The notes below the pieces were generated by a model. The model did no database searches, had not been told where the DNA came from, and saw only the letters and a program-made list of their open reading frames with translations. A stretch of 64,000 bases of DNA from Cryomorpha sp963741985 (GTDB lineage: Bacteria; Bacteroidota; Bacteroidia; Flavobacteriales_D; Cryomorphaceae), in the NCBI GenBank assembly GCA_963741985.1, contig CAVUKD010000002.1:2070454-2134453 (forward strand), given 5' to 3'. Shown here piece by piece: positions 47,408 through 59,120 of this stretch. Numbering within the stretch: position 1 is the first letter of the stretch; every line of letters starts with the position of its first letter. The translations under genes and the position numbers were made by a program.

Positions 47408-48028
47408 TCAGGCTGCCATCACCTTTGCCGGATCACTGAAGGGGCTTTGGCCTTTGCTGCCCAAAGCACGCACCCGAAACCAATAAACAGTTCCCGGAGT
47501 GAGATTGGTCACCTCCTGATTCGACTTGCCCGTATAGGCCAAATGTGCCCAAGACGCGCTGCCGGTCATCGGGTCGCTGGTGGTCATCTCTACTATATAG
47601 TGCTGACTTCCATTAACGGGTTTCCACGACAACTGTACCACTCCTTCTGCATCGGTGCGCTTAGCATCCAAAGCCGCCGGACGACTCAGATGACCAATTG
47701 CCTCTCCTTTTCTGCGCACATCAAACCCCGAAGTCAAAATATCGGATTCAGAATTGGATGCGATTTGTACATAACTCGCCAGCTTCTGCAAAAGCGTTTT
47801 AAGTACTTTCTCCTGGTCCTTTCGAAGCGCAATGGCACTCCGGTCACCCATTGCCGCCGCAGTTATGCGGATTTCCAATTCCTCCCGGGCTGCGGTAACG
47901 TCCGCAAGGGTAGGTGTTGGGGTTGCAAACAATGGGTTGCTATTCATACTTGATTCAACTTGAATCGATTTAGCGACAAGGTCGCTGGGCTTGAGGCCTG
48001 TTAGCCCCACTTTAACTAAATTAGACAT
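47408..48028 (-). CDS. Fibronectin type III domain protein (Bacteroidota 'GLKPSDLVAKS' type)
   Basis: 206 residues. The N-terminal half is helical (LADVTAAREELEIRITAAAMGDRSAIALRKDQEKVLKTLLQKLASYVQIASNSESDILTSGFDVR, given here in part as the block from ~40 to 105). The C-terminal half is one FN3 domain (VQLSWKPVNGSQHYIVEM, VTNLTPGTVYWFRVRALGSKGQSPFSDP). There is no signal peptide. Proteins with this two-part layout are common and multi-copy in Bacteroidota and have no known function. It sits alone between the two blocks of the hairpin array and has a long AT-rich upstream region. Confidence 0.8.
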   Translation of the reverse strand: MSNLVKVGLTGLKPSDLVAKSIQVESSMNSNPLFATPTPTLADVTAAREELEIRITAAAMGDRSAIALRKDQEKVLKTLLQKLASYVQIASNSESDILTSGFDVRRKGEAIGHLSRPAALDAKRTDAEGVVQLSWKPVNGSQHYIVEMTTSDPMTGSASWAHLAYTGKSNQEVTNLTPGTVYWFRVRALGSKGQSPFSDPAKVMAA

Positions 48029-48980
48029 AATAAATAAAAATTAAATTTGAAAAATACGTTTTCTACAGAATCATGCGTGCCAAACCGGTTTTAGCTCCCA
48101 TCTCACTTCACGTGTTAACCCGTTCGTGATACTTAAGCTCTCTCCAGGCATAAAACCCGTTTTTGGCCATCCCATTTTGCAGGGATTGTTTTGGTTATAA
48201 TTGTTGTAAAAGAACGTTTGAGCCGTTTGCTCTGGTTGATTATACCCCGCTGATTACAAATTGGTTGCAAGTGACTTATCAACATCGCTTGGTGAATAAA
48301 TCGCTTATGAATTGATTGTTAAAAAGATAGGAAATCGCCGGCTTTCGGTCTATCGAACCATCCGTAAAAAGACTGAAACTTCCCTAATCCTTATGGGATA
48401 TGCCTTGACAGGAAATGGAAGCTGCGCATTTACGCAGAATAAACGACAAAATCAAAATTATTTTTCTGCACCCGTGTAGTGTTTTTTAATTTATTGTAAA
48501 ACAGGGTTATATGCAAATTGTTCATAACTTTATAGTCCAATTTTAGTCCCTTTTTTCATGCATTTATACTTGCTTGAAAATGAATAAAACGTCATTTTCG
48601 AACCATTTTTGACCCATCGGTCTAAAAAAGAGACTAAAAATCTGCTTTCTGAATCTGTTTCAACCTGCCCATCCATACAGAATCCACCTTAATTTTCCTC
48701 AAAAGACGTCCAAACGGGGAGTTGAGGCCTGGCGTAGGGGTGTCCCTTATGGTGCACTGTCCTGATTTCATGATATTTAACCGATTCAGTCGGGCTGCAA
48801 TGACTCTATATTGTATTCAATTCGAATCCTCCCGGCAGTCAAGATCACCATTTTCACCCGGAATTCACCAAAATTCCTCTGCCCGTTCGCCCCGGGAGAC
48901 CCAAATTCCTATTTTTAAAAAGCACTGTTTTATGTATCTTCCTGAAATAAAGGGGTTCCACTCGTTGAATTTCCAAAATT
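48029..48980. other. Long non-coding stretch upstream of the FN3 gene
   Basis: About 950 bases without a supported gene. The first 20 bases before the FN3 ATG are A/T only, usual for Bacteroidota ribosome-binding regions without a Shine-Dalgarno. TTTTAGTCCC/AGTCCAATTTTAGTC words repeat near 48535-48550, and AAAAAGAGACTAAAAAT follows near 48626, giving weak inverted symmetry. No RNA gene was recognised. Confidence 0.4.
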
Positions 48981-49400
48981 AGCTTTATAAATTTTAAATG
49001 TTTGAACTGAGTTTTGAGAATCGGCTTTATGATTTTGGAATCTTTAAACAAAGATTTGGAAATCCGCTTCATGAATTTGGCATGTTTGAACTGCATTTTC
49101 AAAATCAGCTTTATGGATTTTGAATCTTCAAACAGAGATTTGAAAGGTAGCTTTATGAATTTGCAATGATTGAGCAACATTTTCAAAATCGGCTTTATGA
49201 CTTCGGAATATTTGAACAGCGTTTTCAAACTGAGCTTTATGATTCTGAAATCTTAAAACAGCCTTCTAAAAAGTAGCTTTTTGACTTTAGAAACTCGAAA
49301 CCGGATTTCGGAAAACCATTTGATGTTTTCGGAAGCGTTGAACAGGCATTCACAGATCAGCTTTATGAATTCGACATCTCCATACCCGATTTTTAAAATG
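48981..49400. repeat. Ten-unit degenerate 42-bp tandem repeat
   Basis: AGCTTTATGAATTT-like unit starts occur at 48981, 49023, 49065, 49107, 49149, 49191, 49233, 49275, (49317) and 49359, exactly 42 bases apart. Units share little beyond AGCTTTATGA..TT..GAAT.TTTGAACA...TTTTCAAAAT. One plus-strand frame repeats a 14-residue phrase (LYDFGIFEQRFQN); one minus-strand frame also repeats 14 residues (KSLFKDSKIIKPIL, KMQFKHAKFMKRIS) with a single stop near 49255. Which strand, if any, was coding is unclear. Confidence 0.8.
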
Positions 49401-49640
49401 AAGTTGGTGAATTTGGAAGTTGGATGCCGGAGGTTGGAAGTTGATGCCGGAAGTTGGCGGCTGGTTTCTGTCTGCCGCCCTCTGTCCATAAAGGGAAGTT
49501 AAATAGTACAATAAATTGATGTGTATATTCTTAGGGGGTACCCAGCACCGCGGCTTTAAAAGATCCATAGGGACGGTGGTTATTTCAGCCCACGGTTTTA
49601 ACCGTGGGTTATGACCGGACCTGGGGGAATGTGTGCTATA

Positions 49641-52250
49641 GGAACCCGGCAAGATGCCGGATGAATAGTCCCTCGCGAGACGCGAGCGACGGCCGTTGGT
49701 TGAAGCACCCTGAAGGGGTGCCATATTTTTAGCCCCGGGTAAGGCGTCAGCCGCAGCCCCGGGGTTATTGCCAGACTCTGGGGTCGCGGGTGAATGATTT
49801 TGAGCGGAGAGGGAAGGTTGTACTCCCGCGGGTAAATGCAGCGCAGAAATGCGCAGGGTGAATACCCAGCGCAGCAAGAGACGCAATATTATAAATGCAG
49901 CGCAGCGGGTTTTGATTGGAGAAGCGCTATAGGAACCCGGCAAGATGCCGGATGAATAGTCCCTCGCGAGACGCGAGCGCCGGCCGGCGGGAAACAGGTT
50001 GAGGGAATGTGTGCTATAGGAACCCGGCAAGATGCCGGATGAATAGTCCCTCGCGAGACGCGAGCGACGGCCGTCGGTTGAAGCACCCTGAAGGGGTGCC
50101 ATATTTTTAGCCCCGGGTAAGGCGTCAGCCGCAGCCCGGGGTTTTTGCCGGACTCTGGGGTCGCGGGTGAATGATTTTGAGAGGAGATGGAAGGTTGTAC
50201 TCCCGCGGGTAAATGCAGCGCAGAAAGGCGCAGGGTGAATACCCAGCGCAGCAAGAGACGCAATATTATAAATGCAGGGTAGCGGGTTTTTGATTGGAGA
50301 AGCGCTATAGGAACCCGGCAAGATGCCGGATGAATAGTCCCTCGCGAGACGCGAGCGACGGCCGTTGGTTGAAGCACCCTGAAGGGGTGCCATATTTTTA
50401 GCCCCGGGTAAGGCGTCAGCCGCAGCCCGGGGTTTTTGCCGGACTCTCCGCCCACGCTCGCGTCTCGCGAGGGTGTTTTCATCTGGCGTCTCGCCAGGTA
50501 TTTCCCACGCGAGAATAGACAATGGGCAATTACTCCCTACGGTCGTGAAGTCACTTCGCTCAGTTGACAATAGGCAATGGCAATATCCGTCCATCCGCCC
50601 ACGGTACCCTCCATGCCTGCGGCTTGATCTTTAACTTACCCAGCGCAGCAAGAGACGCAACATTATAAATGCAGCGCAGCGGGTTTTTGATTGGAGAAGC
50701 GCTATAAGAACCCGGCAAGATGCCGGATGAATAGTCCCTCGCGAGACGCGAGCGCCGGCCGGCGGGAAACAGGTTGAGGGAATGTGTGCTATAGGAACTC
50801 GGCAAGATGCCGGATGAATAGTCCCTCGCGAGACGCGAGCGACGGCCGTCGGTTGAAGCACCCTGAAGGGGTGCCATATTTTTAGCCCCGGGTAAGGCGT
50901 CAGCCGCAGCCCGGGGTTTTTGTCGGACTCTGGGTTCGCGGGTGAATGATTTTGAGGGGAGACGGAAGGTTGTACTCCCGCGGGTAAATGCAGCGCAGAA
51001 AGGCGCAGGGTGAATACCCAGCGCAGCAAGAGACGCAACATTATAAATGCAGCTCAGCGGGTTTTTGATTGGAGAAGCGCTATAGGAACCCGGCAAGATG
51101 CCGGATGAATAGTCCCTCGCGAGACGCGAGCGACGGCCGTTGGTTGAAGCACCCTGAAGGGGTGCCATATTTTTAGCCCCGAGTAAGGCGTCAGCCGCAG
51201 CCCGGGGCTATTGCCGGACTCTGGGGTCGCGGGTGAATGATTTTGAGAGGAGATGGAAGGTTGTACTCCCGCGGGTAAATGCAGCGCAGAAAGGCGCAGG
51301 GTGAATACCCAGCGCAGCAAGAGACGCAACATTATAAATGCAGCGCAGCGGGTTTTTGATTGGAGAAGCGCTATAGGAACCCGGCAAGATGCCGGATGAA
51401 TAGTCCCTCGCGAGACGCGAGCGACGGCCGTTGGTTGAAGCACCCTGAAGGGGTGCAATATTTTTAGCCTCGGGTAAGGCGTCAGCCGCAGCCCGGGGCT
51501 ATTGCCGGACTCTGGGGTCGCGGGTGAATGATTTTGAGCGGAGACGGAAGGTTGTACTCCCGCGGGTAAATGCAGCGCAGAAAGGCGCAGGGTGAATATC
51601 CAGCGCAGCAAGGCAATATCTGTCCATCCGCCCACGCTCGCGTCTCGCGAGGGTGTTTTCATCTGGCGTCTCGCCAGGTATTTCCCACGCGAGAATAGAC
51701 AATGGGCAATTACTCCCTACGGTCGTGAAGTCACTTCGCTCAGTTGACAATAGGCAATGGCAATATCCGTCCATCCGCCCACGGTACCCTCCATGCCTGC
51801 GGCTTGATCTTTAACTTACCCAGCGTAGCAAGAGACGCAATATTATAAATGCAGCGCAGCGGGTTTTTGATTGGAGAAGCGCTATAGGAACCCGGCAAGA
51901 TGCCGGATGAATAGTCCCTCGCGAGACGCGAGCGACGGCCGTTGGTTGAAGCACCCTGAAGGGGTGCAATATTTTTAGCCTCGGGTAAGGCGTCAGCCGC
52001 AGCCCGGGGCTATTGCCGGACTCTGGGGTCGCGGGTGAATGATTTTGAGGGGAGACGGAAGATTGTACTCCCGCGGGTAAATGCAGCGCAGAAAGGCGCA
52101 GGGTGAATACCCAGCGCAGCAAGAGACGCAATATTATAAATGCAGCGCAGCGGGTTTTGATTGGAGAAGCGCTATAGGAACCCGGCAAGATGCCGGATGA
52201 ATAGTCCCTCGCGAGACGCGAGCGACGGCCGGCGGTTGACTACTACTCAA
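49641..52250. repeat. Hairpin mosaic array, right block
   Basis: Ten core modules begin near 49641, 49932, 50019, 50310, 50707, 50793, 51084, 51375, 51887 and 52177. Steps of ~291 bp hold module 'g'; steps of ~87 bp (49932-50019, 50707-50793) hold a short GGCCGGCGGGAAACAGGTT linker; longer steps contain module 'e' (about 50450-50640 and 51630-51825), which includes CTCCCTACGGTCGTGAAGTC. Copies are almost identical, so duplication was recent or is kept by recombination. The final core module runs into unique DNA at ~52235. Long minus-strand frames here are not considered genes. Confidence 0.9.
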
Positions 52251-52310
52251 TTTCAATGTAAAGGATATGAAGACCGGGATCACAAGGTTAATACTATAAT
52301 CCAATACTGC

Positions 52311-52570
52311 ACCACAGATTCCTCAGATTCACACAGATTAAAAAGCTATCTCCAGAGCTCTGGGAATAAAAAAATCTGTGAAAATCTGTGCTATCTGTGG
52401 TGAAAAAAAGTGAGCGTAGCGAACCTTTCCTATCTCTGGTGAAAAAAAACCCACCACAGATTCCTCAGATTCACACGGATTAAAAAAAAATCTGTGAAAA
52501 TCTGTGATATCTGTGGTGAAAAAAAGTGAGCGTAGCGAACCCCTGCTATCTGTGGTGAAAAAAGTGCGTA
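52311..52570. repeat. Two copies of an ACCACAGATT...AATCTGTGGT inverted-repeat element
   Basis: Copy 1 (52311-52405) and copy 2 (52452-52529) each start CACAGATTCCTCAGATTCAC and end in AAATCTGTGAAAATCTGTG and TATCTGTGGTGAAAAAAAG, so each can fold on itself. The phrase GTGAGCGTAGCGAACC follows both, and a third partial copy reaches 52579, next to the T9SS gene stop. They lie where a terminator for the minus-strand gene would be expected. Confidence 0.75.
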
Positions 52571-52577
52571 GCGAACC

Positions 52578-55500
52578 CTATTTCCCCTGAGCCACAACCA
52601 GCTTCTTAACCACCGTCTCCCCACCATAACTATACCGCAACACATACATCCCCTCAGCAAACGAAGAAACATCCACCTTCTCCAAACTATACCCCTCCTT
52701 CAAATTCCACGCAATCCCATAAACCTCTCTCCCCTCACTATCCACCACACTCAACCCCACAACCCCCGCCGAAGGCAGCACAAAACCTAATGAAACAACC
52801 CCACTCCCCGGATTCGGATAAGGATCAACAAAAACCGCGGTTTCCTTCTCCAACCCCACACACAAATAATTATTATCCATATCCTCCTCCTCAACAATAC
52901 CCCCATTCACAATCAACCCCACCCGCATACACACATACGGTAAATCTCGCGAATTCAAATATTCAAAGTCTTGCGGCAGGGTGTATTCCACCACATCTCC
53001 GGCGGGGATGGTATACGATTCGTCGGACCGCACATTGGCGCTCAGTCCCAATTGCACATTGAGGCGGAAATCGCGTATTGCCGTGTTTCCGTTATTTCCC
53101 AAAAGGGCCTTCAGCACCAGGCGGTCGCCCTGCACCGCATAGCGGATATCGAGGAGGGCAATATCATAAACGGGACTAATGACATTTACCGACTGAAAGG
53201 AAGTGTCATTGCATCCGAGGCTGTTTACGGCTGCCAGTCCCACGGTGTAGGCGCCCGTATCGGGAAAAAGAAGTTCCGGTTCGAAGGCATTGCTCACCAC
53301 CAATCCGTCCAGGAGCCAGGAATACCCTTCTGCATCGGTGCTCATATTTACGGGCACGACTACCAGCGGGGGCATCTTTTCGGGCACTTCGAGCGTAAAC
53401 GCCGATTCGGGAATATCCAGCACTTCCACCGTTCCGGAAGCCGTGCCACTGCAGCCCGCTTCGGTCTCAAAACCAAAATTCACGGCATAGGTGCCCGCCA
53501 CTTCGGGCATCCACACTTCCACACTGTCCGAACCTAAGGCTATGGGTCCCTGCGCATTTCCAAAAGGCAATACCCAACTGCGGTTTACCACCGGATCGGT
53601 CATCCCTCCCAAATCCACCGGTTGGGTAAGATCTGTAAATTCAATTCCCGTACCCAAACATCCGTCGGTGGTAGCAATAGCTCCCGTTGGCGGCGGATAT
53701 ACGCGCACTTCTTTGGTTATCTGATCCACACATCCGAAGCCTCCGAAATTATTGCCCGTAGCGGTAAGGGTTACATCATATACTCCCGGAGCCGCATACA
53801 AACGCGAGGTATTGGGGAAATTGCTGTAAAAGCCATCGCCGAACTGCCAGTTATAAAACACAGGGCCCGACTCATCGGTATTTACATTTTCATTAAAAGA
53901 CACCGGCTGCCCCAGGCAAACATTATCAAAATCGAAATCGGCTACCGGGCTGCCCAGCACCACGACATTTGCCAAAAGGCTGTCCACGCAACCATCCGTA
54001 GTAGTGACGGCCAGCTGCACGGTATTGGTGCCCGTCTCTTCAAAAGTCGTTGATCCCACTACGCCGGTATCTGTGGTGCCATTTCCAAAAGTCCAGGCAT
54101 AGGAGGCTATGGTGCCGTTTCCGGGCACTCCGCTCTGACTCTCGAAGGCCACTTCGTTGCCGCGGCAGGGCACTACTTCATCATCGTTTATCCCCACCAA
54201 AGGGAGGGGATGTACCGACACCGTGTCGCGCCCCGTACCTGTGCATCCATTATCGAGGGTTACCGTGAGCTCCACGGGGTAGTCGCCCGTTCCCGGGAAA
54301 ACATTTTCTACTTCGCCTCCCTCTGCGGTGCTCTGCCCGTTATTGAAGTTCCAGTCCTGACCGGTTATGGTGGCCCCTTCGGGGAAAGTGCCATCGGTAA
54401 ATACCACGGCATTGTCTTCACAGGCCGTGCCCGCGGTGAAATCTACGGTAGGGGCGGTGCCTACAATATCCACATTGACGGTATCTCTTCCCACACATCC
54501 ATTGGCATTGGTGGCTTCTACCCAGTATTCTCCGCTGGTTTGCGGCTGAATAAAGGGCGTATCTTCTCCGGTATTCCAGTTATAGGTTTCCGCTTCCGCA
54601 AAACCGGAGGAGAGGAATAAGTCATTGCCGAGACAGAAGTTGGGGTTGTTGTTGAGCTCCACTGTCTCAGGATACGTATCATTTTCAATATTAACAACCG
54701 GAGTAGTAACCGAACAATTTCCATTTGAAATTTCTACTGAATACGAATTCCCGGGTTTCAGATACCGCGAAGATTCAGTAGTTACCAGATCATCAGACCA
54801 GGTGTAGGAATATCCAGGTTCAAGATTGAGATCCCATAAAAGTGAATCGTATGAGCATAATAAGTTTTCGGTTGGGATTAGGTTTTCATCAAATCCTACA
54901 CGAATGGTATCCGCTACTTTAAATCCATAATCTCCTGTAGCAACAACAGAATATTCTCCGGGGCCGTTAACTGTGATTGATTGGGATGTTTCTCCGGTAC
55001 TCCATAAATATAGAATCTATAGGTATTTGCAAAACTGAGAGGTTATACCGACATGAATCTCCAGGTGCTAATAACTATATCGTCACCTAAATTAATAGGT
55101 TGCAAATAGCGAGATACCTAAATCAACTAAGAATTTTATCGAGTCTCTCCTGCATCATTGGCAAAACTAAATAACCCAATTTCCGAAACAGATCCATTTA
55201 GAGAGAAGTTAATAGCACCCATAGACTGCCAATAAGAGTTGTCTGGAGTAGTGTTCCCCCCCATATAGATTTGAGAACACTGTACAGAATCCTTCAGTGC
55301 TTCATTAATAAAAAATGAGGCAAGCCCATTATTTCTATCTATTTCAATTCTAATAAAATAAAAATTGCCTGGCGCTAAATTCGGAGCTAAAAGGTCAACA
55401 GGCTGATCATATTCCCGCCATCGTACTCTATAGTTGGTTTGATACGGAAACAGTGCAAAATCACCATTTTGAGCAAGGCTACCTGAAAATGGACTACCCT

Positions 55501-55864
55501 TAGCAAAGACAGAATAGGAAACTTCAGTCGGTCGGTACAAAAGAATAAATGTTTTATCCCCACTTATAAAATCAATGTTATCAGGTAAATTTAAAAACTG
55601 AGCACCATCCAAATCTATTCCGGGAAACCCGTTCAACAAATCAGGGTTAAATTCGGGTTGTTTATTTACGTCCGTCTGAGTCGCAGAAATTATGCTATAA
55701 GGATAAATCCAACTATCAATTTTATTTTGGCTGTTAGGAACCAAATTGGTTGGTTTAAACCAAAATACTTCTTCCGGTATAGTCTGAGCGTTTGTATTTA
55801 TAGTCAAACAAATGAATGTGAAAATTAATCCGAATAAATAAGTGAGATATGAGTATTTTAACAT
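52578..55864 (-). CDS. PKD-rich T9SS-secreted protein, frameshifted
   Basis: The start at 55864 gives a signal peptide (MLKYSYLTYLFGLIFTFICLTINTNAQ). The N-terminal ~240 residues are LamG-like (FPGIDLDGAQFLNLPDNIDFISGDKTFILLYR in part, FYFIRIEIDRNNGLASFFIN). Several frame changes lie between 55140 and 55010, where INLGDDIVIS, then GDSCRYNLSVLQIPIDSI and finally YLWSTGETSQSITVNGPGEYSVVA can be read in different frames. From 55016 to 52578 one frame holds SprB/PKD modules (TYNWNTGEDTPFIQPQTSGEYW, DWNFNNGQSTAEGG, FYNWQFGDGFYSNFPNTS) and a C-terminal sorting domain (VDPYPNPGSGVVSLGF, FAEGMYVLRYSYGG). Likely a surface adhesin or gliding-related protein. Confidence 0.82.
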
Positions 55865-56117
55865 TAAATCAGAATATATAGATTCTATAAATACTATCAA
55901 ATACATTTAAACAAGTATAATGCAAATGACCTATCCAAAAATCAAATTCAATAAATATAAATTAACACAGTCCTTGTAAAACAAATAAATACTACAAGAC
56001 ATGATCCGGAATGGGAAAGTGCAGGAATGAAAATTAGAAAAATTTCGGCATTGCTTTTAGAAGGCTGAATTATTTATTGGATTCAGACTCTTCCTTCTTT
56101 TACAACTAAGGAACGAA

Positions 56118-57887
56118 TTATCCTACAGCAATTAGCTCATTATAGGTGAATTCTTTATCAACCCTGCCATCGCTAAATTTCAACAATCCGATCACAGGCA
56201 TATAATGAAGTAAGCCTGTGCGCAACAACTACTATGGTTAATCCTTCCCGTTTTAAATTTTCCAACGTTCGCATAATATCTGATTCAGTATCAGAATCAA
56301 GCGCACTTGTAGCTTCATCGAGCACCAAAATTTCAGCATCTTTATAGAGCGCTCTTGCAATAGCAATTCGTTGTCGTTGCCCACCGGAAATCGCATTACC
56401 GAACTCACCTACCTTAGTTTTTAAACCATTCTTCATTGTCAAGACATAGCTCTCCAACGATGCTGATTTTAGACATTTCAAGACCCTATCGAAGTCAATA
56501 TTTGCTTCGCCAAATGCGACATTTTCGGCAATGGATCCATCCAACAAAAACACCTCTTGTTGAACATAACCGATCTTCTTTTGCCATGATCTATTATGTG
56601 ACTTATCGATGATTCCAAAGAGTCACACTTGATTACCCCATGAACGGGCTCGATAAGTTTAAGAAACACCTTTAAGAAAGTTGACTTGCCCTGACCGGAT
56701 TTTCCGATTACCCCTAAAAACTCGCCTTTCAGAAGGGTGATATTTATATCTTTCAAAACCATAGCAGAGTTTCCGGGATAATTGAAAGTTAAATCCTCCA
56801 TCGAAATGGATTTGTTAAAATGCAAATCAATAGAATCATTGAATGATTCAATATCCGGCTGCTTATAAATTGAAAATTCATCAAATCGATCAAAAACATA
56901 GAGGCTAGCTCTAAGTCTGACCGAATTGCTCACAATTCTATTCATTGAAGGCAGTAATCTATATGCAGCCGTAGCAAAAACTACTAATAAGGGTAAAATT
57001 GAAGTTGAAGCATTAGTAAATAAAACAGAATAGATTACAAGTAAACTAACCGCAAAGATTGCTGTAAGCTCAATCATGCGGATAGGAATATTTTCGAGCA
57101 CCACCAAACGGGACATTTTCGAAAAGAGCAAATTAAAGGATCCTAAAATCTTCTTCCTGAAGTAATTTTCTGCATGAGTAATTTTAACACTTTCAATGCC
57201 ATGTACAGCACCAAAAACATGTTTGTAAGATTCTGCGCGCAAATTATTTCTCTCAGTTCCTAAACTCACAATTCTTTTCCGAGTAATTCGATAAAATATT
57301 ATTACAGGTGGCAATAAGACTAAGACCAAGCCCAAAAAAACTTTAAAATTATAGATTCCAACTGCAATAGCAATAAACATAGTTACGATTAACTCCGACA
57401 GCAATAATAAAAAAGGTTGCATAACAGAAGTAGCAAACTCCGTAGGAATACTAATCATATCCTGAACCATAATATTGCTATTTCTGGATTTAAAGGTTAA
57501 ATAATCCATTCCAAAACCAACTTTGATTTGGTCATTAATAAAACTTTTGGAAAAATCAAAGGTCGTATTGGTTTGGATTTTAATGACAATTATGGAGTAG
57601 AGTCCCTTAAAAACGAAGGCCAGAACTAAAACAACTGCCAAAAAAACTGTAAACGAACCCGCAGAATCGAAATTTAAGAACTGGTAAAGAAAGTTTAAAT
57701 ATTTATTCTCAGCTATTTTTTCCGGGTATTGAGCCACGTATAAAAGTGGTAGAATTAATGCAAGTCCAATTACCTCTACAATTCCTTGGGTGAGAAGCAA
57801 TAATAATAATAATGTGAACCGCCTTTTCTGTGGTGGACTAAAAACTGAGTACATTCGCCGGAAAATAGACGGCAGAGAATTTTTCAC
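56118..57887 (-). CDS. ABC exporter (fused permease-ATPase), frameshifted
   Basis: N-terminal six-helix permease (LLLLLLLTQGIVEVIGLALILPLLYV, FTVFLAVVLVLAFVFKGLYSIIVI) joined to an ATPase with Walker A GKSGQGKST, then after a frame change near 56610 NRSWQKKIGYVQQEVFLLDG, signature SGGQRQRIAIARAL, Walker B ILVLDEATSALD and the H-loop VVAHRL. A second change near 56175 moves VEI into FSDGRVDKEFTYNELIAVG, stopping at 56118. Both fit one extra base. The half-transporter layout resembles MsbA/PglK-type flippases, and the adjacent glycan genes suggest export of a lipid-linked sugar (inference). Confidence 0.85.
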
Positions 57888-58058
57888 AAGGTATCTATAT
57901 TACTAAAACGCAATAATACGGGATTTAAAAACTAAGACCGAATTTACAAGATAAAATAGACTTAATATGATAGTTACAAAACCATTTCAATTAATATTAA
58001 TTCTTTAAGTTAATTGTCTTATTAATAGATCAAATTGATTATAATTTCAAGAAGAATT

Positions 58059-59081
58059 ATGAAACATATCTTCTATTTACACAGTCATATTACTCGGCTT
58101 CAGCGCTTACGCGATAATTAGTGATATAGATATTAAGCAAAAGGATGTGATTCTTATAATCCATGATACTATATTTCGACAGTATTCCGTCCTAACGATG
58201 ACAATTATTTGATGAAAGTTTCTAAATGGCCGATTAGCTACTAATTTTCAACTCGAACAAGTTTCCGGAAGAAAATAAAATCTATCCTGTCTGAGGTTAA
58301 TATCCATTGGGCAGCGAGAAAAATGGCCGGAATGTGAAGACTTTCGATTATATGTACCCCAAGATTCAATACGATTTATAAAACATTTGATATTTCTGAA
58401 GAATTGTAAGGAGTATTATTACATTGAGGAAGGTTTGGCTCCTTATTTTAGCGAATACTTTGGGAACATATATTAAGGAGTGACCTAAAAACAAATTACT
58501 CTCACATTTATTACCTGCAGCTTCAATGCATCGTGGCACTAATCTATTTAATAGTTTTCCTAAATTTAAAGGAGCATATGCATTTTCGGTTGATGCTTTT
58601 ATCGGAATAAATCCCAGAACGATTGTAAAAATACCATCCCAAAAAGGTCTTTCCAACAAACTAAATTATAACTGTATTTTAGTCTTTGATGCATTGGTGG
58701 AATATAATTTGGTTGCAGAAAACAATTCAAAAAATTATTATAAAGCAATGCTACGGCTTGTATAGGTCAGAGCTATTCCATTAAATTTCATCCAAGGCAG
58801 AATAATACGGAACGAAAAATTATTTTGAACCAATTGGCTGAACTCCGTAAATTGAACATGAAATTATTAGCGATGAAATAATATTAGAAAATGAAATATT
58901 AGCCAATGAAAAAGTAGTATATGGCGTTGTCAGTTCAGTTTTATTTTATAATGCTAAAATTTTTGGAGGTAAATCATTTTCAGTTTACAACTCAATATCC
59001 CATCTTATTGAGCCATCATTTTCAAAATCCATGAATGAAAAAGTTCATTTTCTTGTCGAAAACGGAACCGTTCTCATTTAA
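58059..59081 (+). pseudogene. Polysialyltransferase-like glycosyltransferase, disrupted
   Basis: A start MKHIFYLHSHIT at 58059 and later blocks in several frames: FSAYAIISDIDIKQKDVILI, YYIEEGLAPYFS (near 58425), HRGTNLFNSFPKFKGAYAF and AFIGINPRTIVKI in one open run (58526-58765), IKFHPRQNN (~58780), EIISDEIILENEILANEKVVYGVVSS VLFYNAKIFGGKSFSVY to the stop at 59079-59081. The pattern (YYIEEGLAPYF, FHP, VVYG..SS.LF) fits the alpha-2,8-polysialyltransferase/GT52-like group. At least four frameshifts, so it is not translatable as written. Confidence 0.55.
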
Positions 59082-59120
59082 ATATTTAGTAATCAGAATT
59101 ATTTCTTAAAACTTCATAAT

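Noticed and set aside
45961..52188. Long minus-strand reading frames (up to ~410 codons) through the hairpin array, repeating phrases such as RSRLARDYSSGILPGSYS.
   Set aside because: The same DNA modules give different peptides in different frames, frames shift between copies with module length, and there is no plausible start, leader or homologous family. The openness comes from the lack of stop triplets in the palindromic modules.
45640..52250. Possible CRISPR array.
   Set aside because: Repeats are ~50-290 bp modules adjoining one another, with no unique spacers of constant size and no cas genes nearby.
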